DNA from: Anas platyrhynchos
Taxonomy: Eukaryota; Chordata; Aves; Anseriformes; Anatidae
Assembly: GCF_047663525.1 (NCBI RefSeq)
Contig: NC_092587.1
Coordinates: 144,638,001-144,702,000 of the forward strand
Reading direction: 5' to 3'
DNA length: 64,000 nt
This document shows positions 11,801-24,600 of the stretch, piece after piece. A program made the position numbers and the translations under genes. Each line of letters opens with the position of its first letter. Within the stretch, counting starts at the first letter, position 1. The notes below the pieces were generated by a model. The model was not told the DNA's origin. It ran no database searches and worked only from the letters and a program-made list of their open reading frames with translations.

Positions 11801-12510
11801 TTTCCTCTCCCAGTAGTGAAGCTTATGAATCAGAGCAAGTCCTGCAGGCTTTCTGCAAATTTCAGCAGATCCTAATTCATTGAGTTCCCAACTGCTACAA
11901 AAGACCACTTGGCTGTTTCTCTTGGCAATAGAAACAGCAGGAGATTTCCACTTTTATTTGAAAAATAAAATTGGCACTAAACAGACTGCTGAACTCGCGT
12001 TTTAATACACACTCTGCAGCTTTTAACAGCAATAAAACATTTGCACAGGGCTGGCCAACAAATCCCCTCTTGCTTTCACAGGGCGATGAGTCTCGCCCGC
12101 TGGAGGTGGACTACTACCCAGCGAATGGCACCTTCAACCTGCACTACTTCCCTTACTACGGAAAAAAGGCACAGGTGGGTGCTCATTTACGTCAGCTTGG
12201 GTTTTCTTCATCTGTGAATCAGATGAAATGCCCATCTGATCATTTCTGTGATCTTACGTGAACTGGAGAGAAGGTTAATTTCGAGAGTTTATTTTGAAAC
12301 CAATAACGTAAAATTAAAGTACCCATTGTTGTTTTTTTTTTCTCCTAGCCTACTTACAGCAATCCTCTGGTAGCTGTGAAATTTCTCAACCTTACAAGGA
12401 ACGTAGAACTCAAAATAGTGTGCAAAATCATTGGAGCTGGGATTACCTTTGATAATGTTCATGATCCCTACGAAGGAAAAGTGGAATTTAAATTGAAAAT
12501 AGAAGATTAA
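8781..12510 (+). CDS. ATP4B: ATP4B: gastric H+/K+-ATPase (proton pump) beta subunit, seven coding exons, complete
   Basis: Joined exons 8781-8892, 9756-9884, 10223-10336, 10520-10719, 11491-11547, 12082-12174 and 12349-12510 give 288 residues plus stop (human 291). All six introns are GT-AG and phases agree at every junction. The product is a type II membrane glycoprotein: cytoplasmic tail 1-37, one membrane segment about 38-63 (with the [11 protein letters not shown] stretch), then a large extracellular domain. The six ectodomain cysteines are at 131/152, 162/178 and 201/260, the order of the family's three disulfides. Eight N-glycosylation sequons lie at N99, N103, N130, N146, N161, N193, N219 and N249. 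From family knowledge, it pairs with the ATP4A alpha subunit, is needed for its folding and apical delivery, and helps acidify the stomach lumen in oxyntic cells. The start ATG has a strong context (A at -3, G at +4). DMLQNCSG and [13 protein letters not shown] favour ATP4B over the ATP1B paralogues. No disruption was seen, so the gene looks functional. Confidence 0.97.
9368..9396. repeat. (TTA)n plus poly-T in ATP4B intron 1
   Basis: Six TTA units followed by a T run. A simple repeat with no sign of function. Confidence 0.85.
9756..9884 (+). CDS. ATP4B: ATP4B coding exon 2 (transmembrane segment)
   Basis: This exon follows a pyrimidine-rich CCCCCAG acceptor. It encodes residues 38-80, including [12 protein letters not shown] and the end of the membrane helix, then the [11 protein letters not shown] stalk. 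It ends before GTACAG, in phase 1. Confidence 0.96.
10223..10336 (+). CDS. ATP4B: ATP4B coding exon 3
   Basis: It encodes residues 81-118, [10 protein letters not shown] onward, with the first two glycosylation sequons (N99, N103). It ends at a GTAAAA donor in phase 1. The following intron is only 183 bases. Confidence 0.95.
10520..10719 (+). CDS. ATP4B: ATP4B coding exon 4 (four disulfide cysteines)
   Basis: This is the longest exon, residues 119-185, carrying C131, C152, C162 and C178 and sequons N130, N146 and N161. It contains the conserved stretches DMLQNCSG and [10 protein letters not shown] and ends at a consensus GTAAGT donor in phase 0. Confidence 0.96.
11491..11547 (+). CDS. ATP4B: ATP4B coding exon 5 (57 nt)
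   Basis: A short in-frame exon for residues 186-204 ([19 protein letters not shown]) between TTTCAG and GTAAGT. It carries sequon N193 and C201. At 57 bases it could be skipped without a frameshift, but skipping would remove a disulfide cysteine. Confidence 0.95.
12082..12174 (+). CDS. ATP4B: ATP4B coding exon 6
   Basis: It encodes residues 205-235, ending in the conserved [13 protein letters not shown], with sequon N219. The exon is flanked by a CACAG acceptor and a GTGGGT donor, and the next intron is 174 bases. Confidence 0.95.
12349..12510 (+). CDS. ATP4B: ATP4B coding exon 7 (C-terminus and stop)
   Basis: It encodes residues 236-288 with C260 and sequon N249. It ends with the family-typical [15 protein letters not shown] followed by TAA at 12508-12510. 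The acceptor CTCCTAG follows a long T run. Confidence 0.96.
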   Translation, partial: PTYSNPLVAVKFLNLTRNVELKIVCKIIGAGITFDNVHDPYEGKVEFKLKIED

Positions 12511-13165
12511 GCAGCAGCAGCAGAGACACTTCTGAAAGACATCTGTGAAGAGTGACTTACCTGTTACCGCATTCACTCGTATTTATTTTCTATGATTTCC
12601 AGATAAATTGACTCAAATTGCAGTGAAAATAGACATTTTCTACTGAAAGGCAACCCATGTAACTAAAAATCAAGATACCACTTTCCGTGTGCGAAGGAGA
12701 TAGGGATCACCCTGCATGTACATAGCTTGCTTGTGCCTCCGTGCAAATACTTGTGCAAAACAAGTTTCCTCTAAACCCAGCAGGTGTGTCCTCAAAATAA
12801 GCACAGGATCAAAACACCATTTTCATTTACTTTTCAAACCATAATAAATAATTGATGTAAATACTAAATATTGTAGAAATAATTAGGATAGCTAGAAAAA
12901 AAAGTTTGAAATAGCACAATGTAATACAATTCTCAATCTGTCTTGTATAAGATGTTTAAATTATACAGGGGTAAGTAGCAAAATTATCTGTATCCCCATA
13001 CATTTTTATTTTTTTGTACTAGTCAGCTAAGCCAGATTTTTTTTAAGTTGACAAATCAATGGCTGCAAAAGAAGTGAACTTGAAACCGGCCTCCAGGCTA
13101 CAGCTTTTATTGTACCTACCACTTGTCATTTTTGTCCAACAATAAAAACGCTCGGTAAGACTGTA
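12511..13165 (+). other. ATP4B: ATP4B 3' UTR with two candidate poly(A) signals
   Basis: AATAAA occurs at 12843-12848 and 13141-13146. The second lies in AACAATAAAAACG and is followed by the GT-rich stretch expected past a cleavage site. The 3' UTR would be about 350 or 650 bases. Which site is used cannot be told from sequence. Confidence 0.55.
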
Positions 13166-15518
13166 ACACCCAGTTACATCCAGGAGAACTGTATTCATTT
13201 AGCTGTTAGGGGCTGTTGGTTTTGTTTGCTTCCCCTCTCCAACCCTCCCAGTAGAATAGCTTTATAGGGCTTGCTGGGTTACCCGGAATAATCTGGAAAA
13301 ATGAAAATGTTAAAATTAAATCTTTAAATGAATTGAAAACTTGAGAAGTCTAGCCCTAACAAACAATACAAAGACACAGGGCTGCTGTGTCTGTAGAGTA
13401 TATTTATCTTAGATGAAGCCCAGGTTGCTTCAGCCGAAGAACAAACATTACACAGAAAAGAAATCCGACAGAAGAAATCCTTCATTGCCTGGGCACATTA
13501 GAAAGATAGGAAAGGTAAAACCTCACCATTACGACAGTGACATTCTGACACCCAGCTCGCAGAAAGAATCCGGTTGAAGGGGAGTATTTCCACTTCAAAA
13601 CCAGAAGGGTATTTGAGCCTATTCTTTAAAAAAAATTAGCATTCTGCATTTCAGAAATAATAAAATGCACCCTCATATAGGAATTTTTCCCCCGTCTTCT
13701 ATATTTCAATTTTTACTGCGTCTTTGTCTCTCTTTTAAGAAACTGAATGAAAACCAATTTTGTATCCTTATTGGAACACAGGTCTCTTCCTCCTGCACAT
13801 CTTTCCAAAATAATGCAGAGAAGTATGAAACAATAAAATGTTTATGATAACCAAAATAGTAATTCATGCTCAAAAGTAATTCGAGGTTGTCTGCAAGCAG
13901 AATGTTTAAACATTATTATAAATATATCACAGAGAACTGTCCCCCTACTGTCTCTAACATGGGCAGGTTCTCTGCTTGACCGTATTTGATTCAGCTTCTA
14001 CAACCTGCACGCTGGAATCAGGCGATGCAGTATTAGAAGCTCACATTTTAGTGCACTACAGCACAACACAGGAAGAGGCTGAACAGATTTCCCACCTACC
14101 AGTATCTGTACAGCCACAGCTTCAGAATTACAACCTACAGCCTTACAGAAAGGCCTTTGATGGGACAAATGTAAGGAGAAGACAAGCCTGTCCCCGTGTT
14201 GAACTGAAGGTGATGCATTCTGCAGTCAGAAACTCTGCACGCAGGTCCTCCAGGTCCAGTTCTTTTAAGAACAATGATTTTCACCCTGAAGTTGGATTTA
14301 ATTTACAGTCGTCTGAGAGGATTCTCTTTCTTTACTGGAATTACAGGTAACAGCAACGCAGAGCAAGGTTTGTGGCTAGCATAGTTGAAGTGGACATCTG
14401 TGAATTGATCTGGGTATAATTAATATGAGCTTGCCTAGAACCCAAATCTAAGCATACTTAAAGAGCAGAATCAACAGCATGCAGGTATTTTGTAATACTG
14501 CTATAGCACAGCCCAGCAGAATGCACAAGCATTTCATGTAGCGAGCAATATAGCCATCAAAGCAGCAAAGAAAAACTTGCAGTTGTGCTCTGCAGACATC
14601 CAAGCAACAGAATTGACAAGACCAAAATGAGGACAGGAAGGAAAAAGGGCCGGACGTCCTGCCCCAGGCACAGGAGGGTGACCAGCAAAACCAGAAGCAC
14701 GTTGAGGAACAGGGAGGAGCTGAAACCCTGCTTTCTGCAGGTGGGGTAAGGAGCAGCAGGGAGTGGGGAAAGATGCAGACAGACAGACTGTCCGCCTGGT
14801 TCTGGGTGCTCTGGGGAAGGAGCTCTCTGATCACCTTAAGGACTAGAGAGAACTCAGCACCAGCTGTACAGTAGCAGCTACTGCACAGCCACAGCTCACA
14901 TAGCGTCCAGTTGTAATAGGCTGAAAGCTTTATGGAAGTAGCAGTTATGATTAATTATAAGCAAGAGCTAGCCATTAGCACGATGTGTATTGCTATTGAA
15001 TGAATTCAGTCGTTTTGAATTTTAAAACTAGCCCCCTTTATCAGTCTTTTAAGCGTTCCCACTGCAAGTCTCTAATTCCTTGAAATACATACATGTGCAC
15101 ACAGAAGTACATATATAGATATAATATATCTGCATTCAGCTACAGCATTAGAGATACTTGATGATCGATACTTGTAATCAATACAAACGGGGAAAAAAAA
15201 ACTGTCAGGCTACACGACTCTCTGATTAAGACACTGAAGCAGTGGATTTCAGAACTAAATACATATTAAAAAAATATATATAAATTCCTGAGTTTAACTG
15301 GATGTTGATCGATGAGAGACCCTGGAAGCAAAGGCAGTTAGTTTGTGCTCGTGGCGCAGAGAGAGGGGCAGGCAGTGGTGACACCAGAGAGGATGGCTGT
15401 CAGTGATGGACTGCCAGTTGCAGCTGTGCAACAGAGAGGGGATCTGTTGGGGGAAAAGGCATAGAGGAAGGTAGCACCATTGGCATAAACACCAGTCTCT
15501 GTTCTTTATTCTCTACCA

Positions 15519-15664
15519 CACAGAAAGGTTTGGGTTGGAAGGGACCTTAAAACCCATCCAGTTCCACCCCTCCTGCCATGGGCAGGGACACCTCCCACCA
15601 GACCAGGCTGCCCAAAGCCCCATCCAGCCTGGCCTTGAACACCTCCAGGGATGGGGCATGCCTG
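15519..15664 (-). mobile_element. CR1 retrotransposon 3' fragment, antisense
   Basis: It starts with the avian CR1 tail read backwards ('ggtttgggttggaagggacc') and continues through 'ccagcctggccttgaacacctccaggg'-type sequence before breaking off. Only about 145 bases of the element's 3' end remain, typical of 5'-truncated CR1 copies. Low divergence suggests a fairly young insertion. Confidence 0.9.
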
Positions 15665-16114
15665 ACAAGGGATTTCTGGGCATTCTGTCTTTATCACAGC
15701 AAATATGTAACCAACAATCTTGATTTTCTCTGGCTAGTGTTTTGCTCATTGGTGTTGGCACACTTTCTCCAACCTGTAGCAAGAGGCAGGCATGGCCAGG
15801 TGAGCTACTGGTGAAAACAGCTGTTAGAACTAGGAAAGGCCTGTGCATGTCTATTGTCCTCCTCCAGCTTCACCTGTATTTCTGCTTGGAAGCCTCATCC
15901 TCAGGCAGGTGGTCTTCACTTCCACCTGCTCAGCTAACTACCTTTCATATCATAGGAGCATGGTAACTTCTGATGGTTTCTGAAGATCAGCCGAGCTTCC
16001 ATTCATCTTTTGCTGAGTCTTCAGTATGCAGGCAAGCCAGATAAGCCATTTGTAAGACTGCTCACGAGACTGGCATATGCGATTTTCTAACACTTTTTTT
16101 TCCTAACACTCTCA

Positions 16115-16330
16115 ATATGGTAACTCAGGCTGGAAGGGACTAGAGGACTCCCAAGGTGCAATCCCTACTCAGCTGTAAGGTCAGAGTCTAGCTTGTTTCA
16201 TGCTTTTATCCTGTCCCACCTTTGAAAACCCTAAGGGTGGGAGTCAGCACTCTCTCCAGGCAACTTTACTTACTCACCCAACATCCCTGTACAGTACTGC
16301 CTTCCTCTTTTCACGTAAATCTTGAATCAT
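16115..16330 (-). mobile_element. Old, diverged CR1 fragment, antisense
   Basis: Recognisable pieces in order are 'aggctggaagggac', 'tttgaaaaccctaaggg' and 'ctctctccaggcaact', matching the CR1 3' end with many changes and small gaps. It is clearly older than the copy at 15.5 kb. Confidence 0.6.
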
Positions 16331-17333
16331 ACCTCAGAGACTTAGAATATAAGGAAAAACTGGAATAACCCTCTTGGACTGTCAAAAGGTCCTTGACAGC
16401 TATCGTTGGGCTCTGCACATAAAAATCGCCATTCACTGCCAAAAAGAATTTGAAGCAGCTGACCCACCTGCTACAAGAACATGGCTTCTAGCATCAGCAC
16501 TGCAAGGAATGACACATCTTTAGTTAGAAGCAAAACATTCAATTAGCCTTCCCCTAAAAAGATTTTTCCAGACCTGTAAAATTAAGTAATTTTCTTGGTT
16601 CACTTATATTACTATAGGGTTTGATACAATTACAAAGTGTTCACTGCATTATCAACTGATCTGTAGTAAGCACCCACATCCTTTTACCACAGAACATGTG
16701 TCAGGGCATAATCTGTCACCGTAACATTCCTCATGTTTACCCCTGGGTTTAAGCACACGGAGGAGCCATTACCACAGACCCTAACTTGTTATTCTAACTT
16801 GTCTTTGCAGCAGCTCCCTTCGTGGAAGCATCTAAGCCTGACTCTGGCAGTGGCCTGAAAGAGCAACTGAGCCATTTCAGTAACCTGTGCTTTGAAACAA
16901 GAGCAGAGAGTGATGTACCGAAAAGGTGCAAGTAGATGGAAAATATATGAAGACTTGCTTTGAGAACACGGGAATGTACAACAGAAAGCGAGGACAGGAA
17001 TATGGGATGAAGATTTAAGACAGCAAGCATGGGGTTTTAAATAGGATAGCTGGATTAGAGTATGGCCTGACATTCTGAGGAGCAACAGGACTGAAGGAGA
17101 CATGAAAGAAGAGAGTACACAGTGTATAATAGTGCTCTTTGCATCGTAAAGTATCAAGACCTACAAGGACAAATTGCTAAACTAAAGCAAAAAGCCAGGA
17201 GGGTCCTATGTAGCGCAGATGCAGTATCCTGAGACAGTTAATTCTAGGTCTTGTGGCGAGAGGAAGTGAAATGTTCTAAAATTACCCTAAAATTAGAAAA
17301 ACCACAGAGCTTGTTAAAAATGCCCATGCGCGT

Positions 17334-18486
17334 TTTATTAATAAAAACTAACAGTGCCAAGGTTAAACAAGTCAAACAATTATAGTCTCTTTATATTCCA
17401 TAAAATATTACAGAAAAGTTTATTTGTGTTTCAATAAAAAGACTACTGTCTTAGAATAGGCAGCTGACAGTATTTGTGCAGTTAATTGTTTGTGAATAGA
17501 TTTAAAAAGACTACCACCTGCCCTGAAATTCCTTTATAAAAATGAACTATTAAAAATGATTGACAAATTTTGAGTTAAAAAACTTAAAACATTCTCTATA
17601 TTTAATTTCAACTTTATAATAGATTACAGGAAGATGCTTATGAAACAAATACAAACATTTGTTTCAGTACATGTCTTTATATGATAGACTTATAAGTATG
17701 TAAACAACTATATAATAAAAAGTTTCCAAAGTCTGCCTGTAAGAAATCAGGCAAATTTTACCATAAGCAATAAATCATTCCAAACCTTCAAGACATTTTA
17801 TATAGCTGCACCAACTGGCAGTAAACATTTGCCAAAAACTCTGTAATTCATGTCCCAACATACAGTGACAAGTATATAAACTTGATGGAATCATAATGTT
17901 AGATATAATTTAAGGGAAAATAAGTTCACAACAACATTTCTGGAATTTAACATGTAAAAAAGTAGGACGTATCTTTCTTGTTTGGTTCTTTGGACACTGC
18001 ATGGTTAACAAAAAAACACTACTACATTAGCTCACTATCCCTCAAAAAGTGGTATAATCAAAATACACTCCAAATAAATTGCCATTCAGTGTATTCATTT
18101 TCCACAGAAGGATAGCATTTTATTTCTCAATGATGTGTCTACAATTTCTTTAGCAAACTTAGCAAGAACATTTGGGGCAAAATCCATTTTCCTTCAAGTA
18201 AAAAAAAAATAAAAACAAAAATAAACCAAAACCCCCTAAAACGAGTAAATAAAGGCTCTGCATTAACACACTGGTATCAAAAACACACATCCACACCACA
18301 TTTAAAAATATCCTACATAAAACAATCCTTGTTTGCTTATCAGAGGTGCAATTTCTAAACTCAGAACTGCTTACCAACATTTTTCTTGAGGGACGGGGCA
18401 AAGTAATTTGAGACTTCTCTCCCTAGAACAATTTATTCCTGAAGCTTGCTGAATTTTAACAAAAAATAGTCTACAAGCAAAGGGCA
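17334..18486 (-). other. TFDP1: TFDP1 3' UTR with two poly(A) signals
   Basis: AT-rich sequence follows the stop codon. AATAAA on the minus strand lies at 17424-17419 and at 17339-17334 (seen as TTTATT on the plus strand). Using the second gives a 3' UTR of about 1.15 kb, ending near 17,315. No other coding signal is visible. Confidence 0.6.
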
Positions 18487-18634
18487 TCAGTCGTCATCAT
18501 CATTTTCATTAAAATCATCGTCGTCGTCATCGTCATCCCCTACGTAAGAAACTGGTGTTTCAACTCTGGAGCCACTGTACTGAGATCCATTGGAACTCGT
18601 AGCCAACATCCCATCTCCACCATTGGAAAAGTCA
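18487..18634 (-). CDS. TFDP1: TFDP1 coding exon 12 (acidic C-terminus and stop)
   Basis: It encodes residues 363-411. It includes [15 protein letters not shown], then eight consecutive Asp residues (396-403), FNEN and four more Asp. The stop codon is TGA (complement of 18487-18489). Confidence 0.95.
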
Positions 18635-21600
18635 CTGGAAAAAGAAAAAACAGTTGGCATTGCTTAATGATTTTTCCTGATTTGCTGTGCTTTTAACCAT
18701 TATCACGTGTCTGCTCCATTCCTGTAACAGATCTGTCACTTCTACTTTGTAAACTGTCTTTAACATTTATCTAAGTTGCTTCTCAAAAGCTCTAACAGTT
18801 GAAGTAATTTTGAAATGTTTCTTACTATGTTTGTTCCATGGAGTTTAATATAACAATGAAATCCTTTCCCAAGTGCTTTACAAGCATGTTTTTCAGATTT
18901 CATTCAAGGTATATTTACTTCTACAAGTAAACAGCTATCTAAGGCTCAAAATATTTTTATGTAGCACCAGACAGTTGCATCACAAGTGAATCATGTCATC
19001 CCGAAGCACTAATCTTGATTTGGGAAGTACAGAATTCATAGTTTCTCCTGGCTAATTCCTTGTTATATGGCCAACTACCATGCTGTATTATTAAACTGGG
19101 TATTTTTATTCTCACTGTGCTTTTCTAGTTTTAAGAAAAACTCTTTAGCATCTTCAATTTTTATCCCCTGTAAGAGTACTAAAAATTTGCCTCTTAGAAT
19201 AGCAAGTACATTTAGAACATTCACCTTCTTAAATACATTATTTTTCCCCCCATAATAGACACGCATCGTAGATATGGTCTGGTATTTCGTGTTTCTAGAG
19301 AAGTTAACTGTATTCAGAAGAATTTTATTTCTAATAGTCAGTACACTTCTGCCCCCATCATTAGTTGCCATTTTGCTAGTCTTTTTATTACCAAGTTTGA
19401 CATTCTTAGTTAAGATCAGTGAAAAATCCTTTTCCTGAAAATCACTGAAATGGCATTTCTAACTTGACAGATACTCATCATTTTTTGAAAAACACATTTT
19501 AGTGATTTTTAATCCAGTTAACATGTATAATCAGCCATGCACAGTCTTGTTGTGTTGAACTAACTCAAAGGTTTGGAAGTCTATCTTTACACAAATTCAA
19601 AGTACTTTCAGTAAAATTATATTCCTGTTCTTTAATCTTGAATAAATTAATCCTGTGCTTTGTTTTGAATTATTTGATCTGAAATTGGTGGCAAACTAGC
19701 TAACCATAATTAACCAAACACATCCCACCTCCTCTCTTTCCACTACTGGCAGAATAACAAGCACCCTAGTTTTTGAAGTACTTCTCTGAAGAAGACAGTA
19801 CCTTCTCTCTTCTGCTTTTCTAAACATATTTTGTCACAATTCTCACTGAGCTTCATTTCTCTAACATAGAACAGGCTGTGTTAGGCTATGTTCCCCTCAC
19901 GCTCTTTTGGGCAGCTCTATAAACTGCCCTCCCCATTGCTGGTAGTCCTGTGTATCCCTTAGCTTAAGTGTTTCCCTTATTTCCCAGCTTTCCAGAACAC
20001 AAAGAAAAAAAATAAGATCATACACAAAATGTTGCATTTTGTTTTCCAAATATAATGTTTAAATGGCTAATACAATTACACTTTCAAAGTAGGCTAGATA
20101 CTGTATCTTTATAGAAGGGCCTTCTTCCAACTCTGAGGGAAGATAAACAGGTGAGAAAAAGCTGCCAGAAGATCACACCTTCAAAGAAACGGAATAAACC
20201 CTTATACTGATGGGATATTTTTAGATGAAGAGTTTTGCCTTTTAATACAAATGCCTTAAGGAATATCCCCCAAACTAGGCCTTCCTTAAGAAGTTCAATA
20301 CAGCAATTTCCCAAATAATTGATGAGGCAGAGACATTGACAATGGCTCTGACACTTAAGTCAGTGTTATAGAAAATGCCTATATAATCTAGAACTTACTC
20401 TTTCCTTCTCATGGCACATACTCACACAAAGTTAAACAAAGTTACGGGCTTATTGTTCTACCAGCATCTGATGCTGTTTGAAGTCCAAAGACCAGGATTC
20501 CGTCTTACCCGAGACACCAATGACCAAAGGGAGAATCTTGACCAGATTGCCTTTAGACAAGTATCTGTTTTCTTGTCACAAATCAGAACAAAAAAAACAC
20601 CTTCAAGATTAACATCAGTCTGATTGATCTGTTTTCCAATACCTTGAGAAAGATTTCTTTAATGACACTGGGAAGAAGCACCTCTAGTCAAGTTAAAGCC
20701 ATGTCTGAGGATAAACTCAAACACATATCCACACCACATTTAATCAAAATACAACCAATTTCACAAAGTATTTCATCTGTAATTTATTTTATTTCATGCT
20801 TACTGGTTTTCAAAACTAATTGACAATTCCAACTCACCTGGCTGAAAATCTTGTGCCATTTGATGCAGAACCTGATGAAGATGTGACATATACACTGCTG
20901 ATTGATCCCTGAGCCATTTCTGTAAAAACAAACAAGTGTTATTGCAACAATATTTCAACTCTTCCTATTCAGAGAAAATGCTTAATCTTCTCAGAGACCA
21001 GAAAATAAGTCTTATAACCAAACCAACATATTAATGCCCTATACCCAAAATTTTGTAATTAAAATAAAATTAGTGACTGCAAAAATTCAAAATAAATTAT
21101 ACATCTTACGTTGAAGTGAGCAACACAGAAGTCTTCAGTGTCCTTATATAGCAAAAATAACAAAACATGGTAAAACAAAGCCATGACCATGTTTGCACTT
21201 AATACCTTTTCAGATAAATCAACTACAAGTCATGTCTTCATAAAAAAAATTACACACTAAAAAGATCTACTGGCATGGGACAATGCAGAATGCAGTTTTC
21301 TGAAGAGCAACAGCCTCTTCTCTGAAATCTCTGAAAAGAATCTGTTTTTTGTTCCCTAACATTCACTAAAAAGCACACATTTGAAAACTTATAAATCTAC
21401 ACCACAAACCAGTGGAAATCAACTGATCTTAAATAATCTTATGTTTTTTCCTTGATTTCCATATTAAGAAGGAAAAAAAAAAATGAACTCTTAGAGTAAC
21501 TAACCTGTCACATATGGTTCCAAAGCTTTGGGAACCAAACTCCTTGCAATTTTTAGGTCCTCTGCTGAACAGCTTCCAGATTCTAGCCCACAGGCCATCC

Positions 21601-24600
21601 CCATTCGTTTTAGTACTTCTATATCATCATGAATTTCAAAAGTATTGTCAAAATTAAATAGATACTCAAACCTGTAGGGGGAAAAAAGTCTCAGTTAACT
21701 TCATCTTTCCAGTCACTTAAACTTAACTGAAATTAAACCTAAAATGCATGTGTAATTTTAACAGATACAGATATTAAAAGTTTTAGTTAAATACTTAAAC
21801 TATTTTGCACATCTGATCAATATTTCTCTAATCCCATTCCTCTCTTTTTGCTGGCAAAAGCTGTCTACAGTGTCATGTTTTTTTTATTCCCCGTTTTAAC
21901 GTTTTATTGTAAGCTAATAGTGCAAGCAGAAATGACTGCTACTTTCAGCTTTTACTTAGCAGATGAAAAACCTAGGTTTTTGAACCAAAACCAGAGAACA
22001 GCAGTTCTGAAAGCAAAATCAATTTTCAAGTCTAGTGGCTGTATTTCATCATGTTAACGGCAAGTTTACACTACTCAGTAAAGTATTACCTAAAAATTCA
22101 GCAGAGCTGACTTACTACACTTTCAAAATCTTTAGACAGTTCATGCATCTTAAGTCACTATATCTGAACACAATTATTCCATTTAATGAAAAGCTTTATG
22201 CAGCTCTGTTTCTATTCAACGTTATGCTTAACTCAAAATTGCGAAGTTCTCAATCTACAAAAGGTACAAGTATGTTTATTCATACTTCACTTTTAACAAT
22301 TGCAGATGAACTCTTTAACAGATGTAAAACTCAAAGATGTACCAAAAGCTAGAAAGAAAAACTTTTTACTCACTTGTCATTTGAAATACTGCAGTCAATC
22401 ACTGTTTTCTTGCTGGTGTTCACAATGATGAATGGCAAATGGATGACAGAATTGGAAGGTGGCGGTCGATTTGCCTGTTGTTCTGCCTGACGATTTCGCT
22501 GAACGAGGTTCTTGAAGGCAATTTGCTACAAAAAGCAACGGTGATATGGGAGTGAATTAAACCTTCAACATTTGGTTAACCTACAAATCCCTCAACTAAT
22601 ACCAGCAACGGTTGAAACATGTAAATGCAGAAATGAACAGAGAATGTTCATCACATTCCTGAATTTTAAGATGCAACAAGAGACAAAAATTAGAGTATTA
22701 AAAATGCAAAATGATAAAAATTGAGGAGAAAAACATATCTAAGAACTACAACAGGACAGATCCTTGATCAGATTCTTGACAGAGCGAAGAGATGACAGTG
22801 ACTGGAAAAAGCAAGACTCATACAGCATCTTACTTCCACTCTGTTTAGTATTTCCTGCTAGCTACCATACTCTACAATAATAGTTGAATGATTAATACTG
22901 TATTTTTGCTGAAATGGTATGCTAAAAAAAAAAAAAAAAAAGGCTAAAGTTTGGGATGTGAACATCTGACATTAGGTTTCTGAATCGTTTAACTAAGATC
23001 AGTGACTTTACTCATTTCTTACCAACAATTTTTCAGAATGTAAAGTTCATATTTTAAAGATTAGCAAACTTAAGAACTAAAATCACTCAACTATTAAAAC
23101 TCAAGTTATATTAAAATCTTACAGAAAGTCACCAAACGAAGCACTTTTATGGTTGTGGAATCAAATGACATGAACAGGAATTAAAAACAAAATCCAAAGC
23201 AAATAGAGGCTGATAAATATCGGAGTTGTAGAGATTGCTGTTCCACAGCTGTCTTTTCTTTCTGCAAGCTCTTCCTGAGATTCTCACCCTTACTGTATAT
23301 GTGATGGAATTACTGAAGGATACTCTGGTGAGCCACCAGCACAGTGACTTAGGGGATAAACTGCTGCTTCGTACAATCTACTAGGTGAAATCTGGAAAGG
23401 AGTTCAGTTACAATTCAGCAAGTGTTCCAGAACAACTAAACCACCTATACAGCAGGGGCAGCTGAGCTCAAGAAAGGCAAGACACAGGCTTCTTAGATGT
23501 CTCCCATCCCTCACTGGGATAAAACAGGAATACACATGTAAGTTACCTTGCCCTAGAGACAAGAGTACCTTGACTGTACCTGTAGAATGAGTTCTTGTAG
23601 TTGAGACTGTTTTTGCTTTATTCTTTCAAGTCTTCTCTGTTTCTCCACCTTAAGACAGAAAGAAGATGTTTAGTTTGTTGGTTTAAAACAGCATTTTCTC
23701 CCCTTAAATTGCTTAAATACCAGAGAACTGAAGGCAGGAAGTATGTCAGTCATTAAGGTTCTGCTGATGATTCAGAGATCCACCAAGTCTCACATCAGTA
23801 CTACTGATGGAAACTGTAACAGCAGAATTAACACATCGAGGAATAAAGTAGAATATATCAGTGAGTGTAAAAATTTCTTTGCAAACAGAAGTTACTCCTT
23901 AAAGAGTTATCTAGATTCGCTGAAGGAGGCAAAGAGCACGTGGACCAGGTGGATCCACTTGATACCCTCTACTGTTATTGGAGGTACTGGAGAAGAGATA
24001 TTACGGAAATGAAGCTGTTATAGAATCAAAGGTGATGTCCCCACAGAGTTAAACACATACTAGATAATAATAGAGAAGACAGGGGACAATACAGTACCAA
24101 ATAAACAGCTTTCTCAGTGGAGGAAGTCACCAACAGATTCTCATAAAGATTTCTTTTACAGACTATTACTCAAATTATAAAGGATCAGAGTAAGGGGATG
24201 AACAGCAAGGTGACAGAATTTGCTGACAATGTTGGGCTATCTAGTATAGTAAAAAGAAGAGTGCTCATCACAAAGTACATAGTAAGTGCCTTTGTAGCAC
24301 CGTGTGATTAAACCATCAAAATTAATGCTGGTAAGTATAATGTGGTATATGTGAGAAACCATAATCCTATTCATGCTAATTTTAGAAAAAGTAATGAGCT
24401 CTGAATTATGTATTGCCACTCAGTAAAGTGATCTTCAACTACAATATCTACAAAAATATCAGCTCAGTACATAGCCAGAAATTAATTACTTGACAAGGAA
24501 CAGAGAACATAACACAAGTTATCACTACATCAGCGTACAAACCCTGAAGTTTTGTATCTTGGTTTCTGTAGGTCTTGGGTTCCTATTTCAAAAAGGCCAC

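Larger units (their letters stand above)
13166..17333. other. Intergenic gap between convergent ATP4B and TFDP1 3' ends
   Basis: About 4.2 kb of non-coding DNA. It contains two CR1 fragments (about 15.5 and 16.1 kb), an open frame of about 124 codons at 13,976-14,350 lacking an ATG, and AT-rich sequence. No gene was recognised. Confidence 0.65.

Noticed and set aside
14448-14834. Hydrophobic minus-strand frame, with a neighbouring frame containing FLNVLLVLLVTLLCLGQ
   Set aside because: The more membrane-like frame has no Met start and no family match. No splice structure was convincing, so chance is the simpler reading.
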